Source: Anisus vortex
Taxonomy: Eukaryota > Mollusca > Gastropoda > Planorbidae
Length of the DNA: 64,000 nt
Reading direction: 5' to 3'
Assembly: GCA_949126835.1 (NCBI GenBank)
Contig: OX421499.1
Span: forward strand, 22,134,990 to 22,198,989
The position numbers and the translations under genes were made by a program. Under the pieces are notes generated by a model. The model was not told where the DNA came from. It was given only the letters and a program-made list of their open reading frames with translations, and made no database searches. Within the stretch, counting starts at the first letter, position 1. Each line of letters opens with the position of its first letter. This document shows positions 63,001 through 64,000 of this stretch, piece after piece.

Positions 63001-63188
63001 ATCTTCTCCTTGTCATGTGTCTCCCTAAAAGAATTGCAATCATATTTCATGTTATAACGTATACAACACAAACATTATTGATTTATGTTATGAATTAGAA
63101 ATGTTGGAAATATTCACTACATAGCTTAGTTATTAAATTATTATACTATTTATCTTACCCGTTTTCCAAGATTATTTTTAGAATGATT
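17104..63188 (-). CDS. Gene A: coiled-coil microexon array joined to a SAMHD1-like C-terminal lobe (20 exons placed, 5' end outside window)
   Basis: Exons were found as minus-strand blocks between AG acceptors and GTAAG-like donors. In order they are 63188-63159, 63024-62989, 54206-54162, 53452-53408, 53237-53187, 50820-50764, 49739-49686, 49472-49413, 48138-48079, 43847-43788, 40902-40843, 40700-40650, 39240-39184, 32935-32906, 32735-32703, 28381-28322, 27308-27077, 26896-26762, 22995-22891 and 17250-17104. They concatenate to 1408 nt: one base completing a codon, 468 codons and a TAA. The first 16 are all multiples of three with phase-2 introns on both sides, are Lys/Glu/Leu-rich and look coiled-coil. 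The last four align collinearly with human SAMHD1 from just before its TKLTDN-like segment to the RVY segment near the C-terminus. No HD domain, start codon or promoter is visible here. Expressed gene versus decaying paralogue cannot be decided from sequence, but 16 open in-phase exons argue for selection. Confidence 0.82.
17376..18000. mobile_element. Possible degraded hAT-like fragment
   Basis: Left sequence CAGCGTTTCCTAAATTTTG with TCTGACCCGGG resembles a CAGNGTTTCC hAT terminus. A GGTTCCGGGTCGCGAGAAGG block near 17975 could belong to the other side. Target duplication not found. The SINE at 17571-17780 interrupts it. Confidence 0.3.
17571..17780 (-). repeat. SINE copy, head truncated
   Basis: Same family as 309-566: AAAGTATCCTTCCGAGC tail, GAAGCAGCG..CACCAGTTTCTGTGGCCA, CCCCAACTAATGTCAGGTAC. 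The alignment stops at CCAAGATTCG, before the tRNA-like part. Confidence 0.75.
18303..18385 (+). repeat. tRNA-like SINE head fragment
   Basis: GGCCTAGCGTCAGTGCGTTCG followed by GGGTTGAATTCC resembles A- and B-box promoter blocks. Short and without a visible tail, so it is a fragment. Confidence 0.4.
18720..18936 (+). mobile_element. Intact tRNA-derived SINE with 10-bp target duplication and GAA tail
   Basis: Flanked by a perfect direct repeat AAAAGCATGC (18710-18719 and 18937-18946). The head has an A-box-like TGGTTAGCTAAGTCG and a B-box GGTTCGACCCT. The 3' end is GGGACAAGAAGAAGAAGAA. The tail resembles the 3' end of the LINE at 62300-62758, a plausible mobilising partner. Confidence 0.88.
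18947..20606. other. Gene A last intron, unannotated part
   Basis: AT-rich. At 20286-20325 an AGTGGCGTAGCCAGG block with a G14 run looks like a MITE terminus without a partner. Nothing else recognised. Confidence 0.4.
20607..22210 (+). pseudogene. hAT transposon relic with transposase C-terminal end
   Basis: Left terminus CAGGAGTCGGCATCC and the subterminal GCACGCGTGCCAGACTTGGCACGC match the hAT at 3641-6645. A transposase remnant on the plus strand spans about 21480-22205. It includes an open stretch 21825-22064 and, in another frame near 22095-22140, the hAT dimerisation signature SSCERLFSKLKL. Many stops and frameshifts; right terminus not found. Confidence 0.7.
22441..22544. repeat. Tandem duplication of a 52-bp SINE-tail unit
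   Basis: Two identical units, each with GTAAAGTATCCCGTAAGACC and ATTGATCCATGG, derived from the 3' tail of the SINE family at 309-566. Confidence 0.9.
22891..22995 (-). CDS. SAMHD1-like: Gene A exon 19: SAMHD1-like segment with FGM..ENP motif
   Basis: 105 bp, phase 0/0, acceptor ATGTGTTATAG, donor GTACAAG. It encodes ITYLDFGMKDENPIHRLKVY and continues TKKDLNKAEKMELKE. It aligns with the SAMHD1 DYGMQEKNP region and the basic strand after it. The reading frame stays open past the donor to about 22627, but that sequence does not resemble SAMHD1 and the next exon aligns perfectly at this donor, so I end the exon here. Confidence 0.82.
22996..24884. other. Gene A intron 18, left part
   Basis: A CCCGGCGTTGCCGGG hairpin near 23428 and a related GCCCGG near 23632 mark a dispersed repeat of unknown class. 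An AT dinucleotide tract covers 23939-24004 and a C/T-rich patch lies at 24175-24195. No exon. Confidence 0.5.
24885..26129. mobile_element. Non-autonomous hAT element (1245 bp) with perfect 8-bp target duplication
   Basis: Ends CAAGGGTCGGCAACATTTTG and GGTTGTCGACCCCTG form inverted repeats, flanked by GCCTAGGC on both sides (24877-24884, 26130-26137). Subterminal GGCACGC-type motifs link it to the elements at 3641 and 20607. No transposase frame inside. Confidence 0.88.
26138..26761. other. Gene A intron 18, right part
   Basis: Nothing recognised except a GC-richer patch at 26450-26520. Confidence 0.4.
26762..26896 (-). CDS. SAMHD1-like: Gene A exon 18: SAMHD1-like linker with Lys/Glu/Asp repeats
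   Basis: 135 bp, phase 0/0, acceptor AAATTTAG, donor GTAAGC. It begins KNIEEKEKIQNKLLKYAMGF, then has a low-complexity run built from K-E-(T/N)-D-(K/I) units, and ends in DIRVK. It occupies the SAMHD1 position before the Y/F-G-M..NP motif, where human SAMHD1 has a Lys-rich segment. The repeats look like short in-frame expansion (TCTTTATCCGTT repeats on the plus strand at 26782-26838). Confidence 0.78.
27077..27308 (-). CDS. SAMHD1-like: Gene A exon 17: SAMHD1-like C-terminal lobe, first part
   Basis: 232 bp, acceptor CTTATTTCCAG, donor GTAAGT, entry phase 2 and exit phase 0. It encodes ERTVTLSEILKFNDDDAL, then AAFTQLTDNFIFAIRNGD, and ends in LRTETE. The FTQLTDNFIFAI segment and the following RLLERLDTRDIYRFID segment match the region of SAMHD1 after the HD domain that helps form the dimer/tetramer and allosteric nucleotide surface. 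What normally precedes this in SAMHD1 (the ITDAF..AD stretch) is replaced by the microexon-encoded helix. Family assignment is from recalled SAMHD1 sequence and is confident; whether nucleotide binding survives is unknown. Confidence 0.85.
27309..28321. other. Gene A intron 16
   Basis: Two GC-richer patches, 27405-27560 (GGCGC-rich) and 27840-28110, look like unrelated repeat fragments. No coding block found. Confidence 0.4.
28322..28381 (-). CDS. Gene A microexon 16 (60 bp), joins the array to the SAMHD1-like lobe
   Basis: Acceptor TTTCACTATAG, donor GTAAG, phase 2/2, encoding KRDIIPAVRECIRMNEELR plus a split Lys. Its AA end and the first base of the 27308 exon complete a Lys codon and continue directly into ERTVTLSEIL, so the microexon array and the SAMHD1-like part are one reading frame. 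Confidence 0.78.
28549..29526. repeat. ATGT/ACAT tetranucleotide microsatellite, ~970 bp
   Basis: Essentially pure ATGT from 28557 to about 29385, then ATGT/ACGT mixed units to 29526. Long open frames through it on both strands are repeat artefacts. It begins where the minus-strand LINE ends. Confidence 0.98.
29540..32228 (-). pseudogene. Non-LTR retrotransposon (LINE) with degraded reverse transcriptase, interrupted by an insertion
   Basis: Minus strand. Frames from 32228 to 31709 carry early RT sequence (LKALKNGKAVGLDGIPSELL) with frameshifts. 31708-31205 is an open stretch with GVRQVLSPMLF, the catalytic palm motif as LDFADNIALL (usually FADD) and FTYLGSTIS. Then FNACPERCLRRI to 31066, and after the insertion 30059-31057 the C-terminal YRDRVTNEEVYRL near 29930-29890. 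Several stops and frameshifts make it inactive. The clade (RTE or Nimb-like) is not resolved. Confidence 0.82.
30059..31057. mobile_element. 999-bp insertion in the LINE, 8-bp target duplication
   Basis: TGACAATG flanks both sides (30051-30058 and 31058-31065), and the LINE frame resumes beyond it. The ends, CCCTATTTTAC and GTCACCTCA, are not obvious inverted repeats. Contents are not recognised as any transposase. Confidence 0.55.
32229..32702. repeat. Intron with TA dinucleotide tract
   Basis: TA repeat at 32428-32507. Otherwise unremarkable. Confidence 0.9.
32703..32735 (-). CDS. Gene A microexon 15 (33 bp)
   Basis: Acceptor ATTCATTTAG, donor GTAAGT, phase 2/2, encoding DKHEGNKHVF plus a split Gly. 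Paralogue of the exon at 62989-63024. Confidence 0.68.
32906..32935 (-). CDS. Gene A microexon 14 (30 bp)
   Basis: Acceptor TTTTTTTTCAG, donor GTAAGC, phase 2/2, encoding NRFQEMLEK plus a split Gly. Paralogue of the exon at 63159-63188. Confidence 0.68.
32936..34024. other. Gene A intron 13, part
   Basis: A sequence CCGTACATACTCGCGTATAG at 33105-33125, with GCGACCTATAC 30 bp on, looks like a MITE terminus. A CACTGATCTATAAAAAGAATGG block near 33820 recurs near 54308, marking another dispersed repeat. Confidence 0.4.
34025..34643 (+). repeat. Probable solo LTR, 619 bp
   Basis: Begins TGTTACGAAT and ends CCATAACA, flanked by ATGT on both sides (34021-34024, 34644-34647). Four bases is weak evidence. 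No internal region or second LTR. Confidence 0.4.
34648..35640. other. Gene A intron 13, part
   Basis: A CAGGGTGGGCCAATAAAATG motif at 34980 could be a lone transposon terminus. No partner found. Confidence 0.35.
35641..36880. repeat. Partial tandem repeats around a GC-rich insert
   Basis: AAATACCGAAAGAAACATT and TTTCTTTTAGATAGTATAT recur at 35690-35875 and 36510-36700. CATATGCCAGGGTCAGG and AATACCGAAA recur again at 36790-36860. Between the first two, 36020-36470 is a GC-rich block of unknown origin. Confidence 0.7.
37212..37811. repeat. 26-bp minisatellite, about 23 copies
   Basis: Unit GACAGCCATCAACACTGAGA plus CCGTGA, with a recurrent T/C variant (CACTGAG/CACCGAG), one GACACC variant and one 2-bp deletion. 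Confidence 0.96.
37812..39183. other. Gene A intron 13, right part
   Basis: GA repeat at 38750-38774, TA repeat at 38989-39042, and a fragment of the 9980-10944 repeat at 38868-38935. No exon. Confidence 0.6.
39184..39240 (-). CDS. Gene A microexon 13 (57 bp)
   Basis: Acceptor TTCATCCCAG, donor GTAAG, phase 2/2, encoding KSDLITDLEKKLEINTSK plus a split Lys. Good heptad-like Leu/Ile spacing. Confidence 0.72.
39241..40649. other. Gene A intron 12
   Basis: CTAT-type repeats at 39425-39515 and 40465-40525, TG repeat at 39534-39559. No exon. Confidence 0.6.
40650..40700 (-). CDS. Gene A microexon 12 (51 bp)
   Basis: Acceptor TTTTATACAG, donor GTAAGTG, phase 2/2, encoding LNQELKSEKYNGQEDI plus a split Lys. 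It lies 142 bp downstream of the preceding exon. Confidence 0.72.
40843..40902 (-). CDS. Gene A microexon 11 (60 bp)
   Basis: Acceptor TTGTTTTCTCAG, donor GTAAGC, phase 2/2, encoding KTQKLRKLYEDKKLDFAKS plus a split Phe. Strong splice sites; paralogue of the 49686-49739 exon. Confidence 0.75.
40903..41879. other. Gene A intron 10, left part
   Basis: AT-rich. Nothing recognised. Confidence 0.4.
43788..43847 (-). CDS. Gene A microexon 10 (60 bp)
   Basis: Acceptor TTTTCCCAAAG, donor GTAAGT, phase 2/2, encoding LETVIKILKKNIEDDITTT plus a split Arg. Near-identical partner of the exon at 48079-48138. Differences between the two copies leave both frames open and both splice sites intact. Confidence 0.75.
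44169..44457. mobile_element. hAT-type MITE, 289 bp
   Basis: Ends CAGGGCCGTATTTAGG and GCTTAAATACGCCACTG are inverted repeats, flanked by TATAAACA (44161-44168, 44458-44465). It is absent from the paralogous copy near 48400. Confidence 0.85.
44783..45090 (+). pseudogene. LINE reverse transcriptase C-terminal fragment
   Basis: Open frame 44783-45010 ends in FFPSGIRAWNGLPEQTRK then SFKTLIRV and stop, the typical C-terminus of jockey-like LINE polymerases. Its 3' UTR matches 9215-9400. It begins with no conserved RT motif, so it is 5'-truncated. Confidence 0.75.
45097..45770. mobile_element. Foldback-type element with repeated 15-bp inverted ends
   Basis: Left end is built of CTTAATCCCTAG.CA-like units (45099-45170). 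The right end (45713-45770) is their reverse complement (GGATTAAGTG.CTAG repeats). About 670 bp overall; the interior has no recognised coding sequence. Confidence 0.7.
45771..46040 (+). pseudogene. LINE reverse transcriptase fragment
   Basis: LQRMYNTAASIV, HISPILWDLHWLSV and PSYLRELI match the region after the RT palm in LINE polymerases. It ends without the C-terminal motif; a different family from, or a different segment than, the fragment at 44783. Confidence 0.72.
46984..47944. mobile_element. DNA transposon or MITE with ~26-bp inverted ends
   Basis: Left GGGTAGAGGTGGGTAATTCG and right CGAATTACCCACCTCTCCCC are inverted repeats between TA dinucleotides. Subterminal GTAATTCGTACC/GGTACGAATT motifs recur inside (47020, 47720, 47745). 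No transposase frame. Confidence 0.72.
48079..48138 (-). CDS. Gene A microexon 9 (60 bp)
   Basis: Acceptor TTTTCCCAAAG, donor GTAAGT, phase 2/2, encoding LETEIKILKENIDDDIIYT plus a split residue. It lies inside a segmental duplication whose other copy carries the exon at 43788-43847; flanking intron sequence is also shared. Confidence 0.75.
48721..49412. other. Gene A intron 8
   Basis: AT-rich. Short open frames here are not splice-bounded or conserved. Nothing recognised. Confidence 0.4.
49413..49472 (-). CDS. Gene A microexon 8 (60 bp)
   Basis: Acceptor TTCAATACAG, donor GTAAGC, phase 2/2, encoding VKKVMTIRLLKDDIELVEI plus a split Asn or Lys depending on the next exon used. Charged and helical in character. 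Confidence 0.68.
49686..49739 (-). CDS. Gene A microexon 7 (54 bp)
   Basis: Donor GTAAGC, acceptor TTTTTTTAAAG, phase 2/2, encoding IEDLETLYEDKRHFAKS plus a split Ala. It is a paralogue of the exon at 40843-40902, sharing LYEDK and FAKS. Confidence 0.7.
49740..50763. other. Gene A intron 6
   Basis: A possible tiny hAT MITE at 49873-49957 (AAGGTGTGCAACATG and CAGTTGTGCAACCCTG) and the SINE at 50486-50670. Confidence 0.45.
50486..50670 (-). repeat. SINE copy, head truncated
   Basis: AAAGTATCCCGACGGAC tail, GCAGCGTTCACCAGTTTCC, CCCCAACTAAGGTCAGGTAC; same family as 309-566, lacking the tRNA-like end. Confidence 0.75.
50764..50820 (-). CDS. Gene A microexon 6 (57 bp)
   Basis: Acceptor TTGCTTAAAG, donor GTAAGT, phase 2/2, encoding LETEVQFLTRELKDDKLY plus a split Thr. 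It belongs to the same LETE-type subfamily as the exons at 48079 and 43788. Confidence 0.7.
51206..53180 (+). mobile_element. Full-length hAT (ZBED/Charlie-like) transposon, 1975 bp
   Basis: Ends CAGTGGTTCTTAACC and GGTTAAGAACCACTG are perfect 15-bp inverted repeats, flanked by TCTTACAC on both sides (51198-51205, 53181-53188). The plus strand encodes a BED-finger transposase in two main pieces. The element sits in intron 5 of gene A, antisense to it, against the exon 5 donor. Confidence 0.95.
51230..52952 (+). pseudogene. hAT transposase with BED zinc finger, broken by two stops and a frameshift
   Basis: 51230-51411 encodes a BED finger (CIVCGEKL, then LKRHFSTNH). After stops at 51409 and 51457 the frame runs to 51924 with FALQIDESTDI and GICTDGAPS, the two acidic motifs of the hAT catalytic core in ZBED5-like proteins. 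A frameshift near 51920 leads into 51930-52952, with KGFVTLAKK, HCFFLHRESL, KTLPVALKPVL, NFIKSRPL, then LLHSEVRWLSRGKVL and a C-terminal dimerisation region. Family length is about 600 residues, so little is missing. The lesions make a functional product unlikely. Confidence 0.88.
53187..53237 (-). CDS. Gene A microexon 5 (51 bp), donor made by a hAT target-site duplication
   Basis: Acceptor TTTTTATTACAG and donor GT|GTAAGA, phase 2/2, encoding KKDLIPALKMYIRMNT plus a split Val. It is a clear paralogue of the exon at 28322-28381 (KRDIIPAVRECIRMNEELR). The last two exon bases and the whole donor lie inside the 8-bp target-site duplication (53181-53188) of the hAT element at 51206-53180, so the insertion left a usable donor. 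Confidence 0.72.
53408..53452 (-). CDS. Gene A microexon 4 (45 bp)
   Basis: Acceptor TTTCTTTATAG and donor GTCAGT, phase 2/2, encoding LEIIEKLLKPSEYY plus a split Arg. The spacing of Leu and Ile fits an amphipathic helix. Confidence 0.65.
53453..54161. other. Gene A intron 3
   Basis: AT-rich, nothing recognised. Confidence 0.4.
54162..54206 (-). CDS. Gene A microexon 3 (45 bp)
   Basis: Encodes SKDVSDFKKENNVP plus a split Gly, phase 2/2, donor GTATGT. The acceptor (TTTATTGAAG) is weak, so this is one of the less certain exons, but phase and length fit the rest of the array. Confidence 0.5.
54507..54682 (+). repeat. Older LTR-like repeat, left part (split by the LTR element)
   Basis: Continues at 60557 after removal of the LTR element and one target duplication. 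Inverse copy at 5650-6278. Confidence 0.7.
54683..56053 (+). repeat. 5' LTR (1371 bp)
   Basis: TG...CA ends. Contains three AACCCCCACCCACCTGTAG-type repeats (55082-55137) and a C10 tract near 55421. By eye it differs from the 3' LTR at roughly two dozen positions plus tract-length changes, so the insertion is fairly recent but not brand new. Confidence 0.93.
56056..56078 (+). promoter_or_regulatory. Candidate primer-binding site
   Basis: TGGGGACCTCGCCGCGGG follows the 5' LTR by a few bases, the position expected for tRNA priming. The priming tRNA was not identified. Confidence 0.4.
56079..56865 (+). other. Leader region of the LTR element
   Basis: Contains tandem CACCCCA..CGCCA.. repeats (56200-56440) that give a Pro/Gln/Ser-rich frame, probably non-coding. 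Nothing else recognised. Confidence 0.5.
56866..58911 (+). CDS. Gag-protease-Pol remnant fusion ORF of the LTR element (681 aa)
   Basis: The first ATG in context is followed by about 45 residues, then residues 40-125 form a coiled coil of tandem EQLEEKRRI- and AREERAEQL-type repeats. Residues 160-340 carry a retrotransposon Gag capsid-like region (LEQFDIYLRRFSDCMELN). A Pro/His-rich region follows with no CCHC knuckle seen. Residues 480-575 look like a protease (TYDSGLSYEALV, then VDVLLGRPILG; the usual DTGA is DSGL). The last 75 residues jump to the RT-RNase H connection (LPQTRSELKRILHEFSYYER, ATPLFDLLNATTRPKLHWNE) and stop. The abrupt jump marks an in-frame internal deletion of most of Pol. 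Confidence 0.85.
   Translation: MAEGVLLRKQLRQEAIAIGYSDGDVIKYVVEQVAVHEAREEKLRIEQLEEKRRIEQLEEKRRVDQLEREERAAQLAREERAEQLAREDTLRLEQLAREDSLRLEQVAREERVREENRLDEEARRTHEFRLAELAASTRPPDNSDNPNSPSSFSSANPSNHPLPRHASLWTEVHDPRLEQFDIYLRRFSDCMELNEVPPELHCRILVSTLRGEDYDTYCKLAPEERESCVALKNALLNQHQLHASHYQKKFRSSTLRSGENYTQFAERIKAYLLKWVKLGDIEQSFEGMVTLLMTEQIESQMPPKLKAFLIQQGISGLNPSLQGADRFLQSNLIASSSRPGHPQPHRPYGDNHRVNPPPQSTAPQPHTPHHGQPRPHNPRGDHRHTRPTPQLAHDRNRRDPTPYLAAGAFYTTTEPVSADQQYTNGPAGQETEAPYPNHLTETTAPWNSQETYGDLDQVHHVFSISSVDGPHEPRHNCVDEIVRINGHLGSCTYDSGLSYEALVTESMTEPRDYTGRYVRLQGPSHDSPILRLPTALIHIDSAFTAGPIEAAVTKDGKVDVLLGRPILGRPFPPRPTQVSHEPLRPTHSPIRPPLFVSIKDRLRNAKLPQTRSELKRILHEFSYYERNAIRGFRQLATPLFDLLNATTRPKLHWNEDATFTFDLLKCFLGRNPFRVHPNDED
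58912..59174 (+). other. 3' untranslated part of the LTR element
   Basis: No clear polypurine tract precedes the 3' LTR (the last bases are GCCCGGGTGAGT), which is unusual for an element that has transposed. Confidence 0.5.
59175..60551 (+). repeat. 3' LTR (1377 bp)
   Basis: Partner of 54683-56053, with longer C tracts near 59836 and 59912 and one TA unit fewer near 59480. Confidence 0.93.
60557..61700 (+). repeat. Older LTR-like repeat, right part
   Basis: 60557-60740 matches the reverse complement of 5820-6090. Further on, C-rich tracts (60666-60690, 60912-60922) and an AACGAGCCAAAACGAAACC block near 61440 resemble the 3' part of the neighbouring LTR (AACGAGCCAAGAGAG). A full element boundary was not established. 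Confidence 0.5.
61701..62229. other. AT-rich sequence, nothing recognised
   Basis: A-rich stretches at 61760-61815. No exon found although one homologous to microexon 16 might be expected somewhere in this intron. Confidence 0.4.
62260..62758 (+). pseudogene. LINE 3'-end fragment with (GAA)n tail
   Basis: Encodes MYGCETWTLTADLQKRIRAL, EMRCLRKILNI, KDRVTNEAVRERI, RKCRWYGHVARS and NRRWDDDIKEWTG, the usual C-terminal region after RT in this LINE group. A frameshift lies near 62635, after which GWRKIILLSKKG reads in another frame. It ends GGGATAGAAGAAGAAGAAGA. 5'-truncated. Confidence 0.85.
62989..63024 (-). CDS. Gene A microexon 2 (36 bp)
   Basis: Acceptor ATTCTTTTAG and donor GTAAGA, phase 2/2, encoding ETHDKEKIIVF plus a split Arg. 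It is a homologue of the exon at 32703-32735 (DKHEGNKHVF) and sits about 140 bp from its partner, as in the downstream pair, so the pair was duplicated together. Confidence 0.65.
63159..63188 (-). CDS. Gene A microexon 1 (30 bp)
   Basis: Acceptor TTTTTTCCAG and donor GTAAGA bound 30 bp in phase 2/2, encoding IILKIILEN plus a split Gly. Length and sequence parallel the 30-bp exon at 32906-32935 (NRFQEMLEK plus Gly), which is also followed by an HVF/IVF-type exon. This is the most 5' exon I can place; the gene continues beyond the right edge. Confidence 0.62.
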
Positions 63189-63280
63189 CTGGAAAAAACA
63201 ACAATACAAAAACAACAGCAACTAATTAAATTTTGTTAAGTAAATCAACATTTTAAAATGTTATTTTGTACGAAGCTGAA

Positions 63281-64000
63281 CTAAGAGGCCGACAGAAATT
63301 TGCTTTCGACACAGTTTCGGATTCGGCCGCAGCAAAAAGTTTTCAGATTTACTTTCGGTCGTCAACCGAATGTCTATTTTAAATTTCAAAATTCAAACTG
63401 CAACGCTTGCGCTGCATCTATTACTCTGCTTATTGATAATCTCATTTAGTTAAACTTTCGCAAGCTAATCTGTGTGAAGTAGAAAATTGAAGTAAATAAT
63501 AAATAAATTATCTAATCACTCCAAAGAATGTAAAAAAAAGGAGTGTGGCTTAATAAAATGGCTTTGTGCTTTGCACCTAGGTCACCACAGTTTTTTCTTT
63601 CATTGCATTTTTTGTTGTTGATGTTGTATTTTTGGTCTAATTTTATAAAAAATTAGGTCATAATATTTAGATACCAAAATCTTGTATAACGTTTATATTG
63701 CCCTTTAGGTTATTAAATCTTAAAGATTATTCAATTCTGAATACAATGATATAAGCTTATAATTCATGTATTTACAACTGTATATTACATGTTCTTTTGT
63801 TTACTTTAATATAGTACCCATAAACTAGTTAATATTACACAAAAATGTGCAGTCGTTTAAAATCTTTTGTTAGGCAATTTTGGTTGCTTTTGGCCGAAGG
63901 TGCAGTGAAACTCTCGGGTTCGGCCGAAAGTCAATGTATCTTTCGGTGTGGTTGCGTTGTCGGCCAAAACCCCCCAAAATTGATTCGTTTGGCCTCTAGT
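63281..64000. mobile_element. Probable MITE with inverted ends, reaching the window edge
   Basis: Left AAGAGGCCGACAGAAATTTG and right ATTCGTTTGGCCTCTAGT are imperfect inverted repeats. Several TTTCGG...GGCCG motifs lie near both ends (63317-63372, 63890-63965). The target duplication cannot be read because the right flank is outside. Confidence 0.5.

Overview
The window is spliced, AT-rich, repeat-dense animal DNA. The repeat content (tRNA-derived SINEs with GAA tails, several hAT families, non-LTR retrotransposons, simple-repeat tracts) and the style of one SINE family remind me of a freshwater gastropod such as a planorbid snail. That is an inference from memory, not from a search. Nothing bacterial is present, and no long host ORF exists: the host coding sequence is in short exons, all on the minus strand.

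Main content. A minus-strand gene (gene A) runs from the right edge of the window to a stop codon at 17104. I could place 20 exons. The last four (27308-17104) match the C-terminal lobe of SAMHD1, the HD-domain dNTP triphosphohydrolase and antiviral factor. The 16 exons before them (63188-28322) are 30-60 bp each, encode coiled-coil-like sequence, have lengths divisible by three, and are all bounded by phase-2 introns. They concatenate with no stop into 263 codons that join the SAMHD1 part in frame. No HD domain is seen in gene A within the window. A second minus-strand SAMHD1-like locus (gene B) occupies 8185-1467 and continues off the left edge. It carries the HD half (7855-7695, 3316-3180, 2002-1956, 1571-1467), but Arg164, Asp207, His210 and His215 (human numbering) are not conserved, so it looks catalytically dead. 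A coiled-coil microexon also lies just upstream of it.

Layout. 1-8.2 kb: gene B, with a SINE, a near-perfect 48-bp-arm hairpin and a degraded 3-kb hAT in its introns. 8.2-17.1 kb: intergenic, with a 472-bp tandem duplication and a degenerate triplicated unit containing one exon-like sequence. 17.1-28.4 kb: the SAMHD1-like end of gene A, its introns holding SINEs, hAT relics and a 1.25-kb hAT MITE. 28.4-54.2 kb: the microexon array, with a ~1-kb ATGT tract, a LINE, a 26-bp minisatellite, a ~4.3-kb-period segmental duplication and a hAT element lodged exactly at a splice donor. 54.7-60.6 kb: a complete LTR retrotransposon with 5-bp target duplications and an internally deleted Gag-protease-Pol-remnant ORF. 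60.6-64 kb: an older LTR-like repeat, a LINE 3' end and two further microexons.

Reading of the whole: tandem SAMHD1-derived paralogues have acquired arrays of phase-compatible coiled-coil microexons, some of which grew by block duplication. The function is unknown. Any exon subset would splice in frame, so isoform diversity is possible.
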